Assembly (NCBI GenBank): GCA_020848545.1
Contig: JADLHZ010000046.1
Span: forward strand, 1-40,830
Reading direction: 5' to 3'
Source of the DNA: Deltaproteobacteria bacterium
GTDB lineage: Bacteria; Myxococcota; JADLHZ01
DNA: 40,830 bases
Shown here: one piece after another, positions 15,338 through 26,757 of the stretch
How the letters are laid out: every line of letters begins with the position of its first letter
Position numbering within the stretch: position 1 is the stretch's first letter
The notes under the pieces: generated by a model
Told to the model about the DNA's origin: nothing
The model's input: only the letters and a program-made list of their open reading frames with translations
Databases searched by the model: none
Translations under genes and position numbers: made by a program

Positions 15338-17161
15338 ATGGGCGACGCGTTCTTAGAGATCAAACCCGCCTCGGGCCGTAGCTTCTCTTTCCCGCTCGAT
15401 CAACCGGTCGTCCGCATCGGCCGCGACCCGTCCGCCGACCTCGTCATCGACGATCCTCTGCTCTCGAAGATCCACGCGCGGATCACGACGAAGGATGACC
15501 AGTGGGTGCTCGTCGACGAGGGCAGCCGAAACGGCACCTTCATCGCCGGCAAGCGCGCGGTCGAGAAGAAGGAGATGCCGCTCAAGAACGGCGACGACAT
15601 CACCCTCGGCCTGACGTCGATCAAGTTCCACACCGGCGTCGCCGACGAGAACGCGCCGCCGATGAAGCGCGTGATGCGGCAGACGCAGGAGTACTTCAGC
15701 GTTCACGATCTGCTCGACGGCAAGGTCGGCAACTCGGAGATCCCGGAGCCGCTCGTGCGCTTGCTCGTGCGCCTCGCCGAAGAAGTGGTGCCGGAGACCG
15801 AGCCGACGCGCATCTACGCCGCGACCCTGGCGATCGCCGTCGAGGTGCTGAAGGCCACGCGGGCGGGCGTCTTCACGCAAGTGCGCGAGGGTGAGCTCTA
15901 CGTGGCAGCGAAGCACCCGCAGAACGCCGAGCTCGAGATCCCGCCGCACTTCTACGCGGCGGTGATGGAGCGGCGCGGCGTCGTGCTCATGCGCGAAGGC
16001 GGCGACGAGAAGAAGAAAAAGACCGACAAAGCCGCGGCGATGGCGTTGCCCTTGTTCAACCCGAACGGCGTGATGGGCGTGCTCTATGTCGAGACCGACG
16101 TCGCCGCGACCGGCGGCTACGACGAGTCGAAGGCGTCGATCGGCTCGGTGATCACGGCGTTGATCGGGCCGGCGCTCTACACCGCGCATCGGATCAAGTC
16201 GCTGCACGCCGAGCGCCAGCAGCTCCTTGCGCAAGTGCGCAGCAACCGGAAAGGGAACGACGAAGGTTCGGCCTACCTCGCCGGCAATTCGTCGGCGCTC
16301 ATGAAGTTGCGCGAGCAGATCGGCTCGGCAGCGCGTCACGGCCGCAGCGTGCTCATCGTCGGCGAAGTCGGCACGGGCAAAGAAGCCGTCGGCCGCGCGA
16401 TCCACCTGGAATCGTCACGCCGCGAGCGCGCGTTCGTGCCGGTTCTGTGCGCGGCCCTGAACGCCGACACGCTGACCCGCGAGCTGCTCGGCGACGGCAC
16501 GTCGTCGAAGCCCTCACTCTATCAATTGTCGGTCGGCGGCACGCTGTTCTTGGACGACGTGGCGCTCTTGCCGGTGCAAGTGCAAAAGGAGCTCGTCGAC
16601 GTCCTGAGCAGCCACTCGGGCGACGCGGCGCCGCGGCTCATCGCGTCGTCGACGCGGCCGCTCGACGAGCTCGTCAAGTCGAAGACGATGATCGAGGCGA
16701 TGGCCGCGCTCTTCGGCGTGACGGTGACGACGCCGGCCTTGCGCGAGCGGCGCGAAGACATCGCGTCGATGGCGCGGCAGTTCGTGATGCAGCACGGCGC
16801 CAACATGGGAAAGAGCGTCACGCTGTCAGCCGAGGCGCTGGCGGCGCTCGAACGCTCGGAGTTCAAGAGCAACGTGCGCGACCTCTCGCACGTGCTCGAG
16901 CGCGCGTTGATCGTGCTGGAAGACGGCACCGTGATCGACGAGCGCCACGTGAGCGCGCACGGTATCGAGACCGAAGGGCAGTCGCTGAAGGAAGCGGTCA
17001 ACGCCTTCGAGCGCGCGTACATCTTGCGCGTCTTGGCCGAGCAGCACGGACACCGCACGCGCACGGCGAAGATGCTCGGCCTCTCGCGGCAGGCGTTGAG
17101 CGAGAAGCTGAGGAAGTACGGGTTGCGCGATCAGGATCAGGAAGCCGAAGGCGAAGACTAG
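15338..17161 (+). CDS. FHA-GAF-AAA+-Fis regulator lacking the sigma-54 loop
   Basis: A 607-residue protein of sigma-54-activator shape. FHA domain at about 1-100 (VVRIGRDPSADLVIDDPLLSKIHARI, SRNGTFIAG) binds phosphothreonine. A GAF-like domain follows at about 130-290, then a AAA+ ATPase at about 310-520 with Walker A GEVGTGKE (about 342-349) and Walker B-like FLDDV (about 403-407), then a Fis-type helix-turn-helix (RTRTAKMLGLSRQALSEKL). The GAFTGA loop is missing: only about 16 residues separate RELLG from GGTLFLDD, against about 30 in active family members. The Walker B acid is Asp not Glu, and the DLYYRL arginine-finger segment is replaced by EAMAALFG. So it probably acts without sigma-54. 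Confidence 0.92.
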   Translation: MGDAFLEIKPASGRSFSFPLDQPVVRIGRDPSADLVIDDPLLSKIHARITTKDDQWVLVDEGSRNGTFIAGKRAVEKKEMPLKNGDDITLGLTSIKFHTGVADENAPPMKRVMRQTQEYFSVHDLLDGKVGNSEIPEPLVRLLVRLAEEVVPETEPTRIYAATLAIAVEVLKATRAGVFTQVREGELYVAAKHPQNAELEIPPHFYAAVMERRGVVLMREGGDEKKKKTDKAAAMALPLFNPNGVMGVLYVETDVAATGGYDESKASIGSVITALIGPALYTAHRIKSLHAERQQLLAQVRSNRKGNDEGSAYLAGNSSALMKLREQIGSAARHGRSVLIVGEVGTGKEAVGRAIHLESSRRERAFVPVLCAALNADTLTRELLGDGTSSKPSLYQLSVGGTLFLDDVALLPVQVQKELVDVLSSHSGDAAPRLIASSTRPLDELVKSKTMIEAMAALFGVTVTTPALRERREDIASMARQFVMQHGANMGKSVTLSAEALAALERSEFKSNVRDLSHVLERALIVLEDGTVIDERHVSAHGIETEGQSLKEAVNAFERAYILRVLAEQHGHRTRTAKMLGLSRQALSEKLRKYGLRDQDQEAEGED

Positions 17162-17805
17162 CCGTCAGATGTCAGTGGCTTCCGAAACAACATCCGCCAC
17201 ACCGGATCACCCTGGCTCAAGTGCCAATCTTCGCGCTCGCTCGTGAACCCCGTCGTCGACGCCGGCGCAAACGTTCCCGGTCCGGTCGTATTCACGAAGC
17301 CGGCGCCCTCTAGGCACTCTCGGATATCGAGCGCGATCGGCTCGTAGTCGGTCATCACGTGGATCTCGCCGCCCGGCGCGAGCAGGCGCATCATGATCGC
17401 CGCCGTCTCCGGCGTGACGACGCGGCGCTTCTGGTGGCGCTTCTTGAACCACGGATCCGGAAAGTGCACGTAGAAGCGCGCGACCTCGCCCGGCTGAAAG
17501 AGGACGTCGATCGCGGTGTTGGCGTTGCATTGCAGCGCGAAGACATTGCCGAGCCCGCGCGCCTTCGCCTGCGCGAGCACGCCTTCGACGAGGAAGTCCC
17601 GGATCTCCAGGCCGATCACGTTCACCTGCGGGCGCGCCGCGGCCATCGCGATCAAGAACTGACCTTTGCCAAAGCCGATCTCGACCTCGAGCGGCGCCTC
17701 ACGTCGGAAAATCCGGAGATAGTCCGGGCGCACGATCGTCTCGCGAAAGGTAAATGGATTCGCATGCCTGCGATGGCGAATGGCGCTCACGACGGCGGCG
17801 CTCAT
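17158..17805 (-). CDS. trmB: tRNA (guanine-N7)-methyltransferase
   Basis: A 215-residue SAM-dependent enzyme that methylates G46 in the tRNA variable loop. Motifs are VEIGFGKGQFLIAMA (SAM-binding, about 41-55), VIGLEIR, QCNANTAIDVLF, and PDPWFKKRHQKRRVV (the catalytic PDPWPKKRHxKRR block with Trp/Phe variant). GGEIHVMTDYEP follows near the C-terminus. The stop overlaps that of the FHA regulator as CTAG (17158-17161). Start ATG 17805 agrees with the family's N-terminal length. It faces the tetR gene head to head, with about 70 bases between. Confidence 0.96.
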   Translation of the reverse strand: MSAAVVSAIRHRRHANPFTFRETIVRPDYLRIFRREAPLEVEIGFGKGQFLIAMAAARPQVNVIGLEIRDFLVEGVLAQAKARGLGNVFALQCNANTAIDVLFQPGEVARFYVHFPDPWFKKRHQKRRVVTPETAAIMMRLLAPGGEIHVMTDYEPIALDIRECLEGAGFVNTTGPGTFAPASTTGFTSEREDWHLSQGDPVWRMLFRKPLTSDG

Positions 17806-17837
17806 GCGTTGGCGAGCGGGCGAGCGTCAAGGTCGTC

Positions 17838-17866
17838 TTGACAGTTAGTTAGTATGAGCTTACTAA
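17838..17866 (+). promoter_or_regulatory. tetR promoter: TTGACA, 17-base spacer, TACTAA
   Basis: TTGACA at 17838-17843 is a perfect -35 box. Seventeen bases on, TACTAA (17861-17866) is a weak -10 candidate. Transcription would begin at about 17873-17876, that is at or next to the ATG at 17876. No Shine-Dalgarno is present (the bases just before the ATG read CTCC), so a leaderless mRNA is possible. The spacer is filled by the palindrome listed next. Confidence 0.55.
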
Positions 17867-17871
17867 CTAAC
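17844..17871. promoter_or_regulatory. Palindromic operator for TetR
   Basis: GTTAGTTAGTA (17844-17854) and TACTAACTAAC (17861-17871) are exact reverse complements with a 6-base spacer, a 28-base palindrome in an AT-rich patch. It begins right after the -35 box and overlaps the -10 box, so a bound dimer would block RNA polymerase. Position before the TetR start suggests autorepression and control of the whole efflux operon. Confidence 0.85.
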
Positions 17872-17875
17872 CTCC

Positions 17876-18502
17876 ATGGTGCGGCCACGCTCGGTCAGCG
17901 ATGATCAGATCTTGGAGACGGTGCGAAGCTGCGCCCTGGAAAAAGGCGCCAACTTCTCGCTCGACGACGTGGCCAGCCGGCTCGGCGTCTCCTCCCCGGC
18001 GCTGCTCAAGCGCTTCGGCACGCGCGATCAGCTCGTCTTCGCCGCGTTGAAGCCGCCGAACCCCGCGTTCCTCGAAGATCTCGAGATCGGCCCGACGCGA
18101 GCGCCCCTGCGCGCGCAGCTGAAGGACATGCTCGCGGCATTCACCGAGTTCTTCTCGTCGGTGTTCCCCTGCATGATGGTGCTGCGCGAGAGCGGCATCG
18201 CCTGGAGCAAGATGAGCTGCTTGAAGGACGCGCCGCCGACGCTGCTCGCCCGCCGCGCGATCCACGAGTGGCTCGTGCGCGCGAAGGCCGCAGGCATCGT
18301 GAAAGCGGACGAGGTCGAGACGGCGGCGTCGGCGCTCATCGGCGCCGTCATCGCCAGGATCGCGCTCGATCACATCGCCAAGACCCCGATGAAGCACCCC
18401 GAGCAGTCGGCCTTCGTCGAGGAGCTCGCGCGCTTGTTCTCTCGCGCGCTCGGCACCGCGAGCGCGCCGGCCACCAGGAAGAAAAAGAAGGAGCTGTCAT
18501 GA
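17876..18502 (+). CDS. TetR-family regulator of the RND operon
   Basis: A 208-residue regulator. The helix-turn-helix is at about 10-55: ILETVRSCALEKGANFSLDDVASRLGVSSPALLKRFGTRDQLV. The C-terminal ligand domain (about 60-195) is helical and ends in a basic tail (ATRKKKKELS). It most likely represses its own operon through the palindrome at 17844-17871 and is released by a pump substrate. Its stop overlaps the adaptor start (ATGA, 18499-18502), with AAGGAG at 18488-18493 serving that next start. The specific inducer cannot be read from the sequence. Confidence 0.93.
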   Translation: MVRPRSVSDDQILETVRSCALEKGANFSLDDVASRLGVSSPALLKRFGTRDQLVFAALKPPNPAFLEDLEIGPTRAPLRAQLKDMLAAFTEFFSSVFPCMMVLRESGIAWSKMSCLKDAPPTLLARRAIHEWLVRAKAAGIVKADEVETAASALIGAVIARIALDHIAKTPMKHPEQSAFVEELARLFSRALGTASAPATRKKKKELS

Positions 18503-19566
18503 GAGTCGCCACCCTCACGATCGTCACCGTCGCCCTCGGCTGCATGAGCGCGTGCAAGTCGAAGTCGCCGGACACCGGGCCAGGGAAAGCGCAAGGACCG
18601 CCGATCAAAGTGACGACCGCCGCCGTGGAAGTGGCAAAGATGCCGCGCTACCTGACCCTCACCGGCAGCGTGCAAGCCGACAAGCAATCGGAGGTCGCCG
18701 CCAACGTCGCCGGTCGCATCACCGCGACGCTCGTCGAGCGCGGCCGCGAGGTGAAGCAAGGCCAAGTCATCGCCGTCGTCGACTCGCGCCAGGCCGGCTT
18801 GTCGGCGTCGGCGGCGGTCGCGCAGTATCAAGCCGCCGAGAGCCAAGTGCTCCTCGCCAAGCAAGAGTGCGAGCGCGCGGACAAGCTCTTCGCGCAAGCC
18901 GCGATCTCGCAAGCCGAGCACGAGCGCTTGAAGACCCAGTGCAGCGCGCAGCTCGCGCAGGCGAACTCGGCCCGCGCCAACGCCGACATCGCCGGCAAGC
19001 TGGCCGCCGACACGATCATCCGCGCACCGATGGATGGCGTCGTCGGCGAGCGCTACATCAACGTCGGCGAGTACGTGCAGCCGATGACGCGGGTCGCGTC
19101 GATCTTCGCGGTGAACCCCGTGCGCATCTCGATCAGCGTGCCGGAGAACGCGGTCTCGCAGATCCAGCGCGGCCAAGAGCTGAGCGTGCGCGTCGCTGCT
19201 TGGGGTCCACGCAAGTTCCCCGCCGTCGTCGAGTACATCAGCCCGGCGCTGCGCCAACAGACGCGCGATCTCATCGTCGAGGCGAAGGCGAAGAACGACG
19301 ACTTCGCGCTGAAGGCGGGCATGTTCGCCACGATCGAGCTGGTCATCGGCGAAGAAGACCGGACGGTCGTGCCGGAGAATGCGCTGCGCGTCGACGGGGC
19401 CGTCAAGCGCCTCTTCGTCGCGAAGGACAAGCAAGCCGTGGAGATGGTCGTGAGGACGGGCGTCAAGAAGGACGGCCGCATCGCGTTGCTCGACGCGATC
19501 TCGCCCGGGACCAAAGTCGTGATTTCGCCGCCGCCGTCGCTCAAGGACGGCGAGGCCATCGAGTAA
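18499..19566 (+). CDS. RND efflux periplasmic adaptor lipoprotein
   Basis: A 355-residue membrane-fusion protein. Lipobox MSAC gives C19 as lipid anchor (C15 is less likely). The barrel-sandwich hybrid (VAANVAGRITATLVERGREVKQGQVIAVVDS, about 65-95) is followed by an alpha-hairpin (AAESQVLLAKQECERADKLF...QAANSARANADI), the lipoyl return (ADTIIRAPMDGVVGERYINVGEYV), the beta-barrel (VNPVRISISVPENAV) and the membrane-proximal part (FALKAGMFATIEL, VVPENALRV). It links the pump at 19591 to the TolC-like channel. It is translationally coupled to tetR. This is an AcrA/MexA type by motif. Confidence 0.95.
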   Translation: MRVATLTIVTVALGCMSACKSKSPDTGPGKAQGPPIKVTTAAVEVAKMPRYLTLTGSVQADKQSEVAANVAGRITATLVERGREVKQGQVIAVVDSRQAGLSASAAVAQYQAAESQVLLAKQECERADKLFAQAAISQAEHERLKTQCSAQLAQANSARANADIAGKLAADTIIRAPMDGVVGERYINVGEYVQPMTRVASIFAVNPVRISISVPENAVSQIQRGQELSVRVAAWGPRKFPAVVEYISPALRQQTRDLIVEAKAKNDDFALKAGMFATIELVIGEEDRTVVPENALRVDGAVKRLFVAKDKQAVEMVVRTGVKKDGRIALLDAISPGTKVVISPPPSLKDGEAIE

Positions 19567-19590
19567 GCCGGGTAAGCCTAGGAGTCGATC

Positions 19591-22736
<3,146 letters not shown>

Positions 22737-22740
<4 letters not shown>

Positions 22741-24053
22741 TCGCCCTAGTGCTCTCTTTGGCCTTCGCCGCACCGGAGGCGTCGGCGCTCAACGACTTCT
22801 TGCACGGCGCCGATCAGGCGAACGTCGACCGGCGGCTCTCGCGCGAGCAGGTGCGGCGCGCCGCGCTCGAGTTCCGCCAAGCGTGGATGGCGCTGCTCCC
22901 TTCGCTCACCGCCAGCGCCGGCTGGACGCACAACCAGTATCCGGCCGAGTTCAGCCCGACGGCGGGGATCCAACAGTTCGTCGATCTGATCCCGCCGGGC
23001 TTCATCGACCCAGCGCGGCTCACGGCGCTGCAGAATCAGCCGCCGACCGTGATCATGCCGAAGAACCAGCTCGACGCTGCGCTGCGCTTCGAGCTGCCGA
23101 TCATCGATCCCGGCCGCTGGTTGCGCGCCGCCGGCGCCTCGCTCGTCTCGGACGGCACCGAGGTGCGCGACGAGCTCACGGCCGACAACGTGCGCCGCGC
23201 CGTCATCAACGCCTACTACGGCTACCTCGCGGCGCTCGCCGTGCGCGACTCCGCCAAGAAGACGCAGGCCGTCGCCGAAGCGCAGCTGAAGCTCGTCGAA
23301 GCGCGCGTCTCCGTCGGCTCAGGCACCGAGCTCGAGCTCCTGCGATCGAAGGCCGAGGCGCAGCGCGCGAAGCAGACGATCGCCGACACGGAAGCGGTGG
23401 TCGCCACCTCGGCACGCGCGCTCGAGACCTTGAGCGGCCGCACGCCCGCCGCGGCGATCGCGATGCCGGAGAGCGACCTCAGCGCCGAGCCGCCGGTGGA
23501 GGAGCTCGAGAAGAGCATCGACAAGCTGCCGGCGTTGCGGGCGGCGAGCGTGGACCTGCGCACCTCGGAGCGCGCGCTCCTCGCCTCGCGCCTCGCGATC
23601 TTGCCGACGATCAACTTTCAGTTCACCGAGCGCTTCACGAACGCGACGGGCTTCCAAAACCAATCGACGCTCTACAACCTCGGCTTCAACTTGGTCTGGC
23701 GCCTCGACGTGCCGGTCTTTCAAGGCATGGTCGTACAAGGCGCCGCTGTCTCGCTCGCCGAGCTGCAGGCCGAGAAGTCTCGCCTCGCCGCGCGCGATCA
23801 GGTGAACGCCGACTGGCAGCGCTTGAACGCCGCGCTCACGAAGGTGCAAGCCGCGCGCGCCCAAGCCGAAGCGGCACAGCGTGCGGCGCAAGTGGCGCGC
23901 GATCGCTACGCGGTCGGCGCCACGACGCAGCTCGAATTGATCCAGACCGATCGCGACATGTTCGCGGCCGAAGTCGGCGAGATCCAGGCGAAGACGGAGC
24001 TGGCCCTCGCCCGCGCGTCGTTGCGCATCAGCACGGCGCGGCCGGTCGACTGA
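22737..24053 (+). CDS. TolC-like outer-membrane efflux channel
   Basis: A 438-residue protein with a short signal (MIALVLSLAFAAPEASA) and the duplicated TolC/OEP fold of long helices: first half RAALEFRQAWMALLPSLTASAGW then the beta segment ALRFELPIIDPGRW, and a helical stretch AKKTQAVAEAQLKLVEARVSVGSGTELELLRSKAEAQ; second half LAILPTINFQFTERF, RLDVPVFQGMVVQG, then VARDRYAVGATTQLELIQTDRDMFAAE. The GTELELLRS and TTQLELIQTD motifs are the classic OEP repeats. The ATG overlaps the pump stop (22737-22740), with GAGG upstream. It is the last gene of the efflux operon and stops 21 bases from the converging ketosynthase-like gene. Confidence 0.95.
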
Positions 24054-24074
24054 CCGAATAAGAACCGATGGATT

Positions 24075-24671
24075 TCAGCGGCCGCCGCTCGTCGTCACGG
24101 CGTGCTCGAACGCGCCGACGGTGGTCGCCCCATGAGCCGCGCCGATCGGAGATCCGCCGCGGACGATCCGTGCGACGACCGCCGCGTCGATCGACGCTTC
24201 GGCGAGCCCGAGCGCGGCGAGGCGAGGATGAAAGCCGTCGACCGCGCAGACGAGCGCTTCGTCGCAGCTGCCGTCGTGCAAGGCAGCCGCGGCGAGCGAG
24301 AGCAACGCCGCAGCCGCTGACGGTCCGCCGCACAAGGTGACGTTCGGGCCCATGGCACCCGTGGCGATCGCGATCTCGGCGGCGGCCGCAGACGGAACCG
24401 TCGCCGGAAACACGAGCGGGCTCACGCCGGCGATGCCGCGCGCGAGGAAGCCCTGCCAGTGATCGGCGTTCGCGGCGAAGGCGCCGTACTGCGAGACGAC
24501 CCAGATGCCGAGGCGCGGGCGCTCGGCGATCGGCTCAGCGAAGACGCGCTGCGCGGCCGCGAGCGCGAGCCGGCTCGGGCGGTCCAAGCGCCCCGGCCGC
24601 GCGTGCGCGACCTCCGGATCCGGCACGCCGTACACGTGACCGACGCGCGCCACCGACACCAGGTTGATCAC
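24075..24671 (-). CDS. Half-size ketosynthase-like partner (Ketoacyl-synt_2 type)
   Basis: A 198-residue protein resembling the N-terminal half of beta-ketoacyl synthases: RPSRLALAAAQRVFAEP, IWVVSQYGAFAANADHWQG, and ATGAMGPNVTLCGGPSAAAALL. In a true ketosynthase the active Cys follows GPN by about seven residues in TACAS; here that position is a Pro and the C-terminal half with the two His residues is absent. So it is probably a non-catalytic partner, like the small chain-length-factor proteins of aryl polyene clusters. A GTG at 24671 overlaps the ketosynthase stop (GTGA, 24668-24671), so I prefer it; another GTG at 24683 would add four residues. It is the last gene of the operon. Confidence 0.7.
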   Translation of the reverse strand: MINLVSVARVGHVYGVPDPEVAHARPGRLDRPSRLALAAAQRVFAEPIAERPRLGIWVVSQYGAFAANADHWQGFLARGIAGVSPLVFPATVPSAAAAEIAIATGAMGPNVTLCGGPSAAAALLSLAAAALHDGSCDEALVCAVDGFHPRLAALGLAEASIDAAVVARIVRGGSPIGAAHGATTVGAFEHAVTTSGGR

Positions 24672-25795
24672 GCGCGCTCCCACGCGACGGCCGCGTTCGA
24701 TCCGCCGAACGCCGCGGCGCTAGCGACCGCGCGCTTCGCACCGGCGAGTGAGCCGTTCAACGCGACGCCAGCTTCGAGATCGTCGTACGGCACGCGCAGC
24801 TCGACACCACGGCGCATCTGCTCGTTGGCGAGGATGAACGACATGAGCCCGCTCGCGCCCATCGCGTGGCCGATGAACGCCTTGTGCGCGAGCCAGCGTT
24901 TTCCGAGAAAGCCGAAGCGCGTGCCGATCGCGAGCTCCATCGCGTCGTTCGCCTGCGTGCCGGTGCCGTGCGCCACGTACGCGTCGATCGATTCCGAGCG
25001 CCAATCGCCGAGCGCGCGCTCGATCGCCACCGCGAGGCCGGCGCCGTCTTGGCGCGGCGCGGTCACGTGCTTGGCGTCGCCGCTGAGCGCCACCCCCTGC
25101 AGGCGCGCGAGCACCTTCGCGCCGCGCGCCGCCGCCGATGCTTCGCTCTCGAGCACCACCGCCGCGGCACCTTCGCCGAAGTTGAGGCCCTTGCGCGATC
25201 GCGAAAACGGCCGCGACTGCTCCGCGCTCGCGGCCTTCAAGACGACGAAGCCCGTGGTCGCGAACGCGCACGTGGCGTCCGAGCCGGCGGCGAGCGCGCA
25301 CTCGACCGCGCCGCTCTTCACCGCTGCGTACGCCGCGTGCAGCGCCGTCAGCGCAGACGTGCAGGCGGACGTGAAGACGAGCGGCGCCGGAAGATCGCGG
25401 GCGCGCGCGACGCGGAGCGCTGGCGCTTCGTAGAACGCACCGTGATCCGGCTCGCTCGGCGTCTCTCCACGCGTGATCGCGGAGAGCCAATCTTCGAAGC
25501 GCTGCATCTCGCCCGAGCACGTGCCGTAGTAGAAGCCGCGCGGCCGCGCTTTGCCGATCGCCGCCAACGCCTGCGCGACGGCGTCGCTCAGAAACGCCTC
25601 CGCCGGCCGCCGCTCGCGTCGCAGCGCTTCGAAAGACGGCGCGAGCTCCGGCACCGCCGCGACCATCGCCTTCGTGCCCGGCGCGATCTCGCGTTCGGCG
25701 GCGCACATCCGTCCGGCCGCGAGCCCGGTGATCGCGGCGTCGACACCGCTCCCGTAGGGGCTCACCAGCCCGACTCCGGTGACGACGACGTTCAT
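24668..25795 (-). CDS. Beta-ketoacyl synthase (KAS-II/FabF or aryl-polyene type)
   Basis: A 375-residue condensing enzyme of thiolase fold. The active Cys is C145 in FTSACTSALTAL. The two His are in AHGTGTQAND (about 276) and FIGHAMGASGLMSFI (about 310). It begins MNVVVTGVGLVSPYGSGVDA and ends AFGGSNAAVAWERA, both standard for FabF-like proteins. The full triad suggests a working C-C bond maker, extending an acyl chain with malonyl-ACP. The ATG overlaps the stop of the acyltransferase gene (ATGA, 25792-25795). A longer form back to 25846 is unlikely. No ACP, ketoreductase or dehydratase gene is in the window, so the chain must use proteins encoded elsewhere. Confidence 0.88.
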   Translation of the reverse strand: MNVVVTGVGLVSPYGSGVDAAITGLAAGRMCAAEREIAPGTKAMVAAVPELAPSFEALRRERRPAEAFLSDAVAQALAAIGKARPRGFYYGTCSGEMQRFEDWLSAITRGETPSEPDHGAFYEAPALRVARARDLPAPLVFTSACTSALTALHAAYAAVKSGAVECALAAGSDATCAFATTGFVVLKAASAEQSRPFSRSRKGLNFGEGAAAVVLESEASAAARGAKVLARLQGVALSGDAKHVTAPRQDGAGLAVAIERALGDWRSESIDAYVAHGTGTQANDAMELAIGTRFGFLGKRWLAHKAFIGHAMGASGLMSFILANEQMRRGVELRVPYDDLEAGVALNGSLAGAKRAVASAAAFGGSNAAVAWERA

Positions 25796-26748
25796 GAGGC
25801 GCGGCGGATCGACGGCTCGGCGGACGGCGCGTGGCTGTCTTCCCAAAAACTGAAGAGGTTGAACCAGTAGCTCGGCCTTGCGCGCGCCTCGGCTTCCAGG
25901 ATCTGCGCATAGCGGGCGGCGGCGGCGTGATCGTCGGCGGCGTCGATCGGCTCGAAGATCTCGAACTCGTAGCGCGCGCGGCCGAGGCGGCGGCAGAGCG
26001 TGGGCAAGACGACCGCGTTGCTCAGGCGCGCGAGCTGGTACGGCCCGATCGGAAACGGCGCCTCACGCCCCAAGAACGGCACCAGCGTCGACTGCGAGCC
26101 GGTGGCGCGATCGCCTTGCATGCACACGATCTCGTTGCGCCGCAGCGCCGCCAAGATCGCGAGCGACGAGAGCGGCGACGCGTTGACGGCGATGATCCGC
26201 GGCTGAATCGCGCCGCGCAGCGTGGCGAGGTATTGGCGCACGGACTCGACCTCGGTCTCGACCATCACCATGTTGACGACCGGCGGCGCGCCGGTCGGAT
26301 CGAGCCCGCGATGGTTCTGCGAGAGCAGCCAGGCGCCGAGCTCGAAGTTGCTCATGTGCGCCGTGAGCAACACGATCGGTCGTCCTTGCTTGCGGGCATT
26401 CGCCAAGTGCTCTTCGCCCTTCACGTCGAGCGAGAGGAAGTCGGCGCCTTTGACGAACGCGTACGTGCGCTCGTGCCAGCAGAGCGTGAAGGCCAAGAAC
26501 TGCTGATAGGTGTCCCACAAGCGCCGCACGTAGCCGACGCGCTTGCCGCGGAGCTGCGTGTAAAAGAGCTCGGAGCCCGCGCGGCGCGTCTTCAAGAACG
26601 GCACCGCGAACCACGTGCCGATCGCCAGCAGCGGAGGCCCGAAGCGCGGCCCGGTCATCAGCGAGAAGCGCGTGAACATGCGCACGCCGGTGAGCCCGCC
26701 CTCGTTGCGCCCGGACCATTTGACGGAAGGCTTCCCAGTGACGCGCAT
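25792..26748 (-). CDS. LpxL/HtrB-like lysophospholipid acyltransferase (LPLAT)
   Basis: A 318-residue membrane-associated acyltransferase. The catalytic HxxxxE motif is visible as LLTAHMSNFELGAW (about 127-140), followed by VCMQGDRATGSQSTLVPFLGREAPFP (the substrate block seen in lipid A acyltransferases of this family) and a YQLARLSNAVVLPTLCRR segment. An N-terminal hydrophobic helix (FGPPLLAIGTWFAVPFL) anchors it. It normally transfers an acyl chain from ACP to lipid A. Beside ketosynthase genes, family members can instead act on aryl polyenes. It is coupled to the ketosynthase by ATGA and follows the lipoprotein gene by 9 bases. Confidence 0.88.
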   Translation of the reverse strand: MRVTGKPSVKWSGRNEGGLTGVRMFTRFSLMTGPRFGPPLLAIGTWFAVPFLKTRRAGSELFYTQLRGKRVGYVRRLWDTYQQFLAFTLCWHERTYAFVKGADFLSLDVKGEEHLANARKQGRPIVLLTAHMSNFELGAWLLSQNHRGLDPTGAPPVVNMVMVETEVESVRQYLATLRGAIQPRIIAVNASPLSSLAILAALRRNEIVCMQGDRATGSQSTLVPFLGREAPFPIGPYQLARLSNAVVLPTLCRRLGRARYEFEIFEPIDAADDHAAAARYAQILEAEARARPSYWFNLFSFWEDSHAPSAEPSIRRAS

Positions 26749-26757
26749 GCAGATAGT

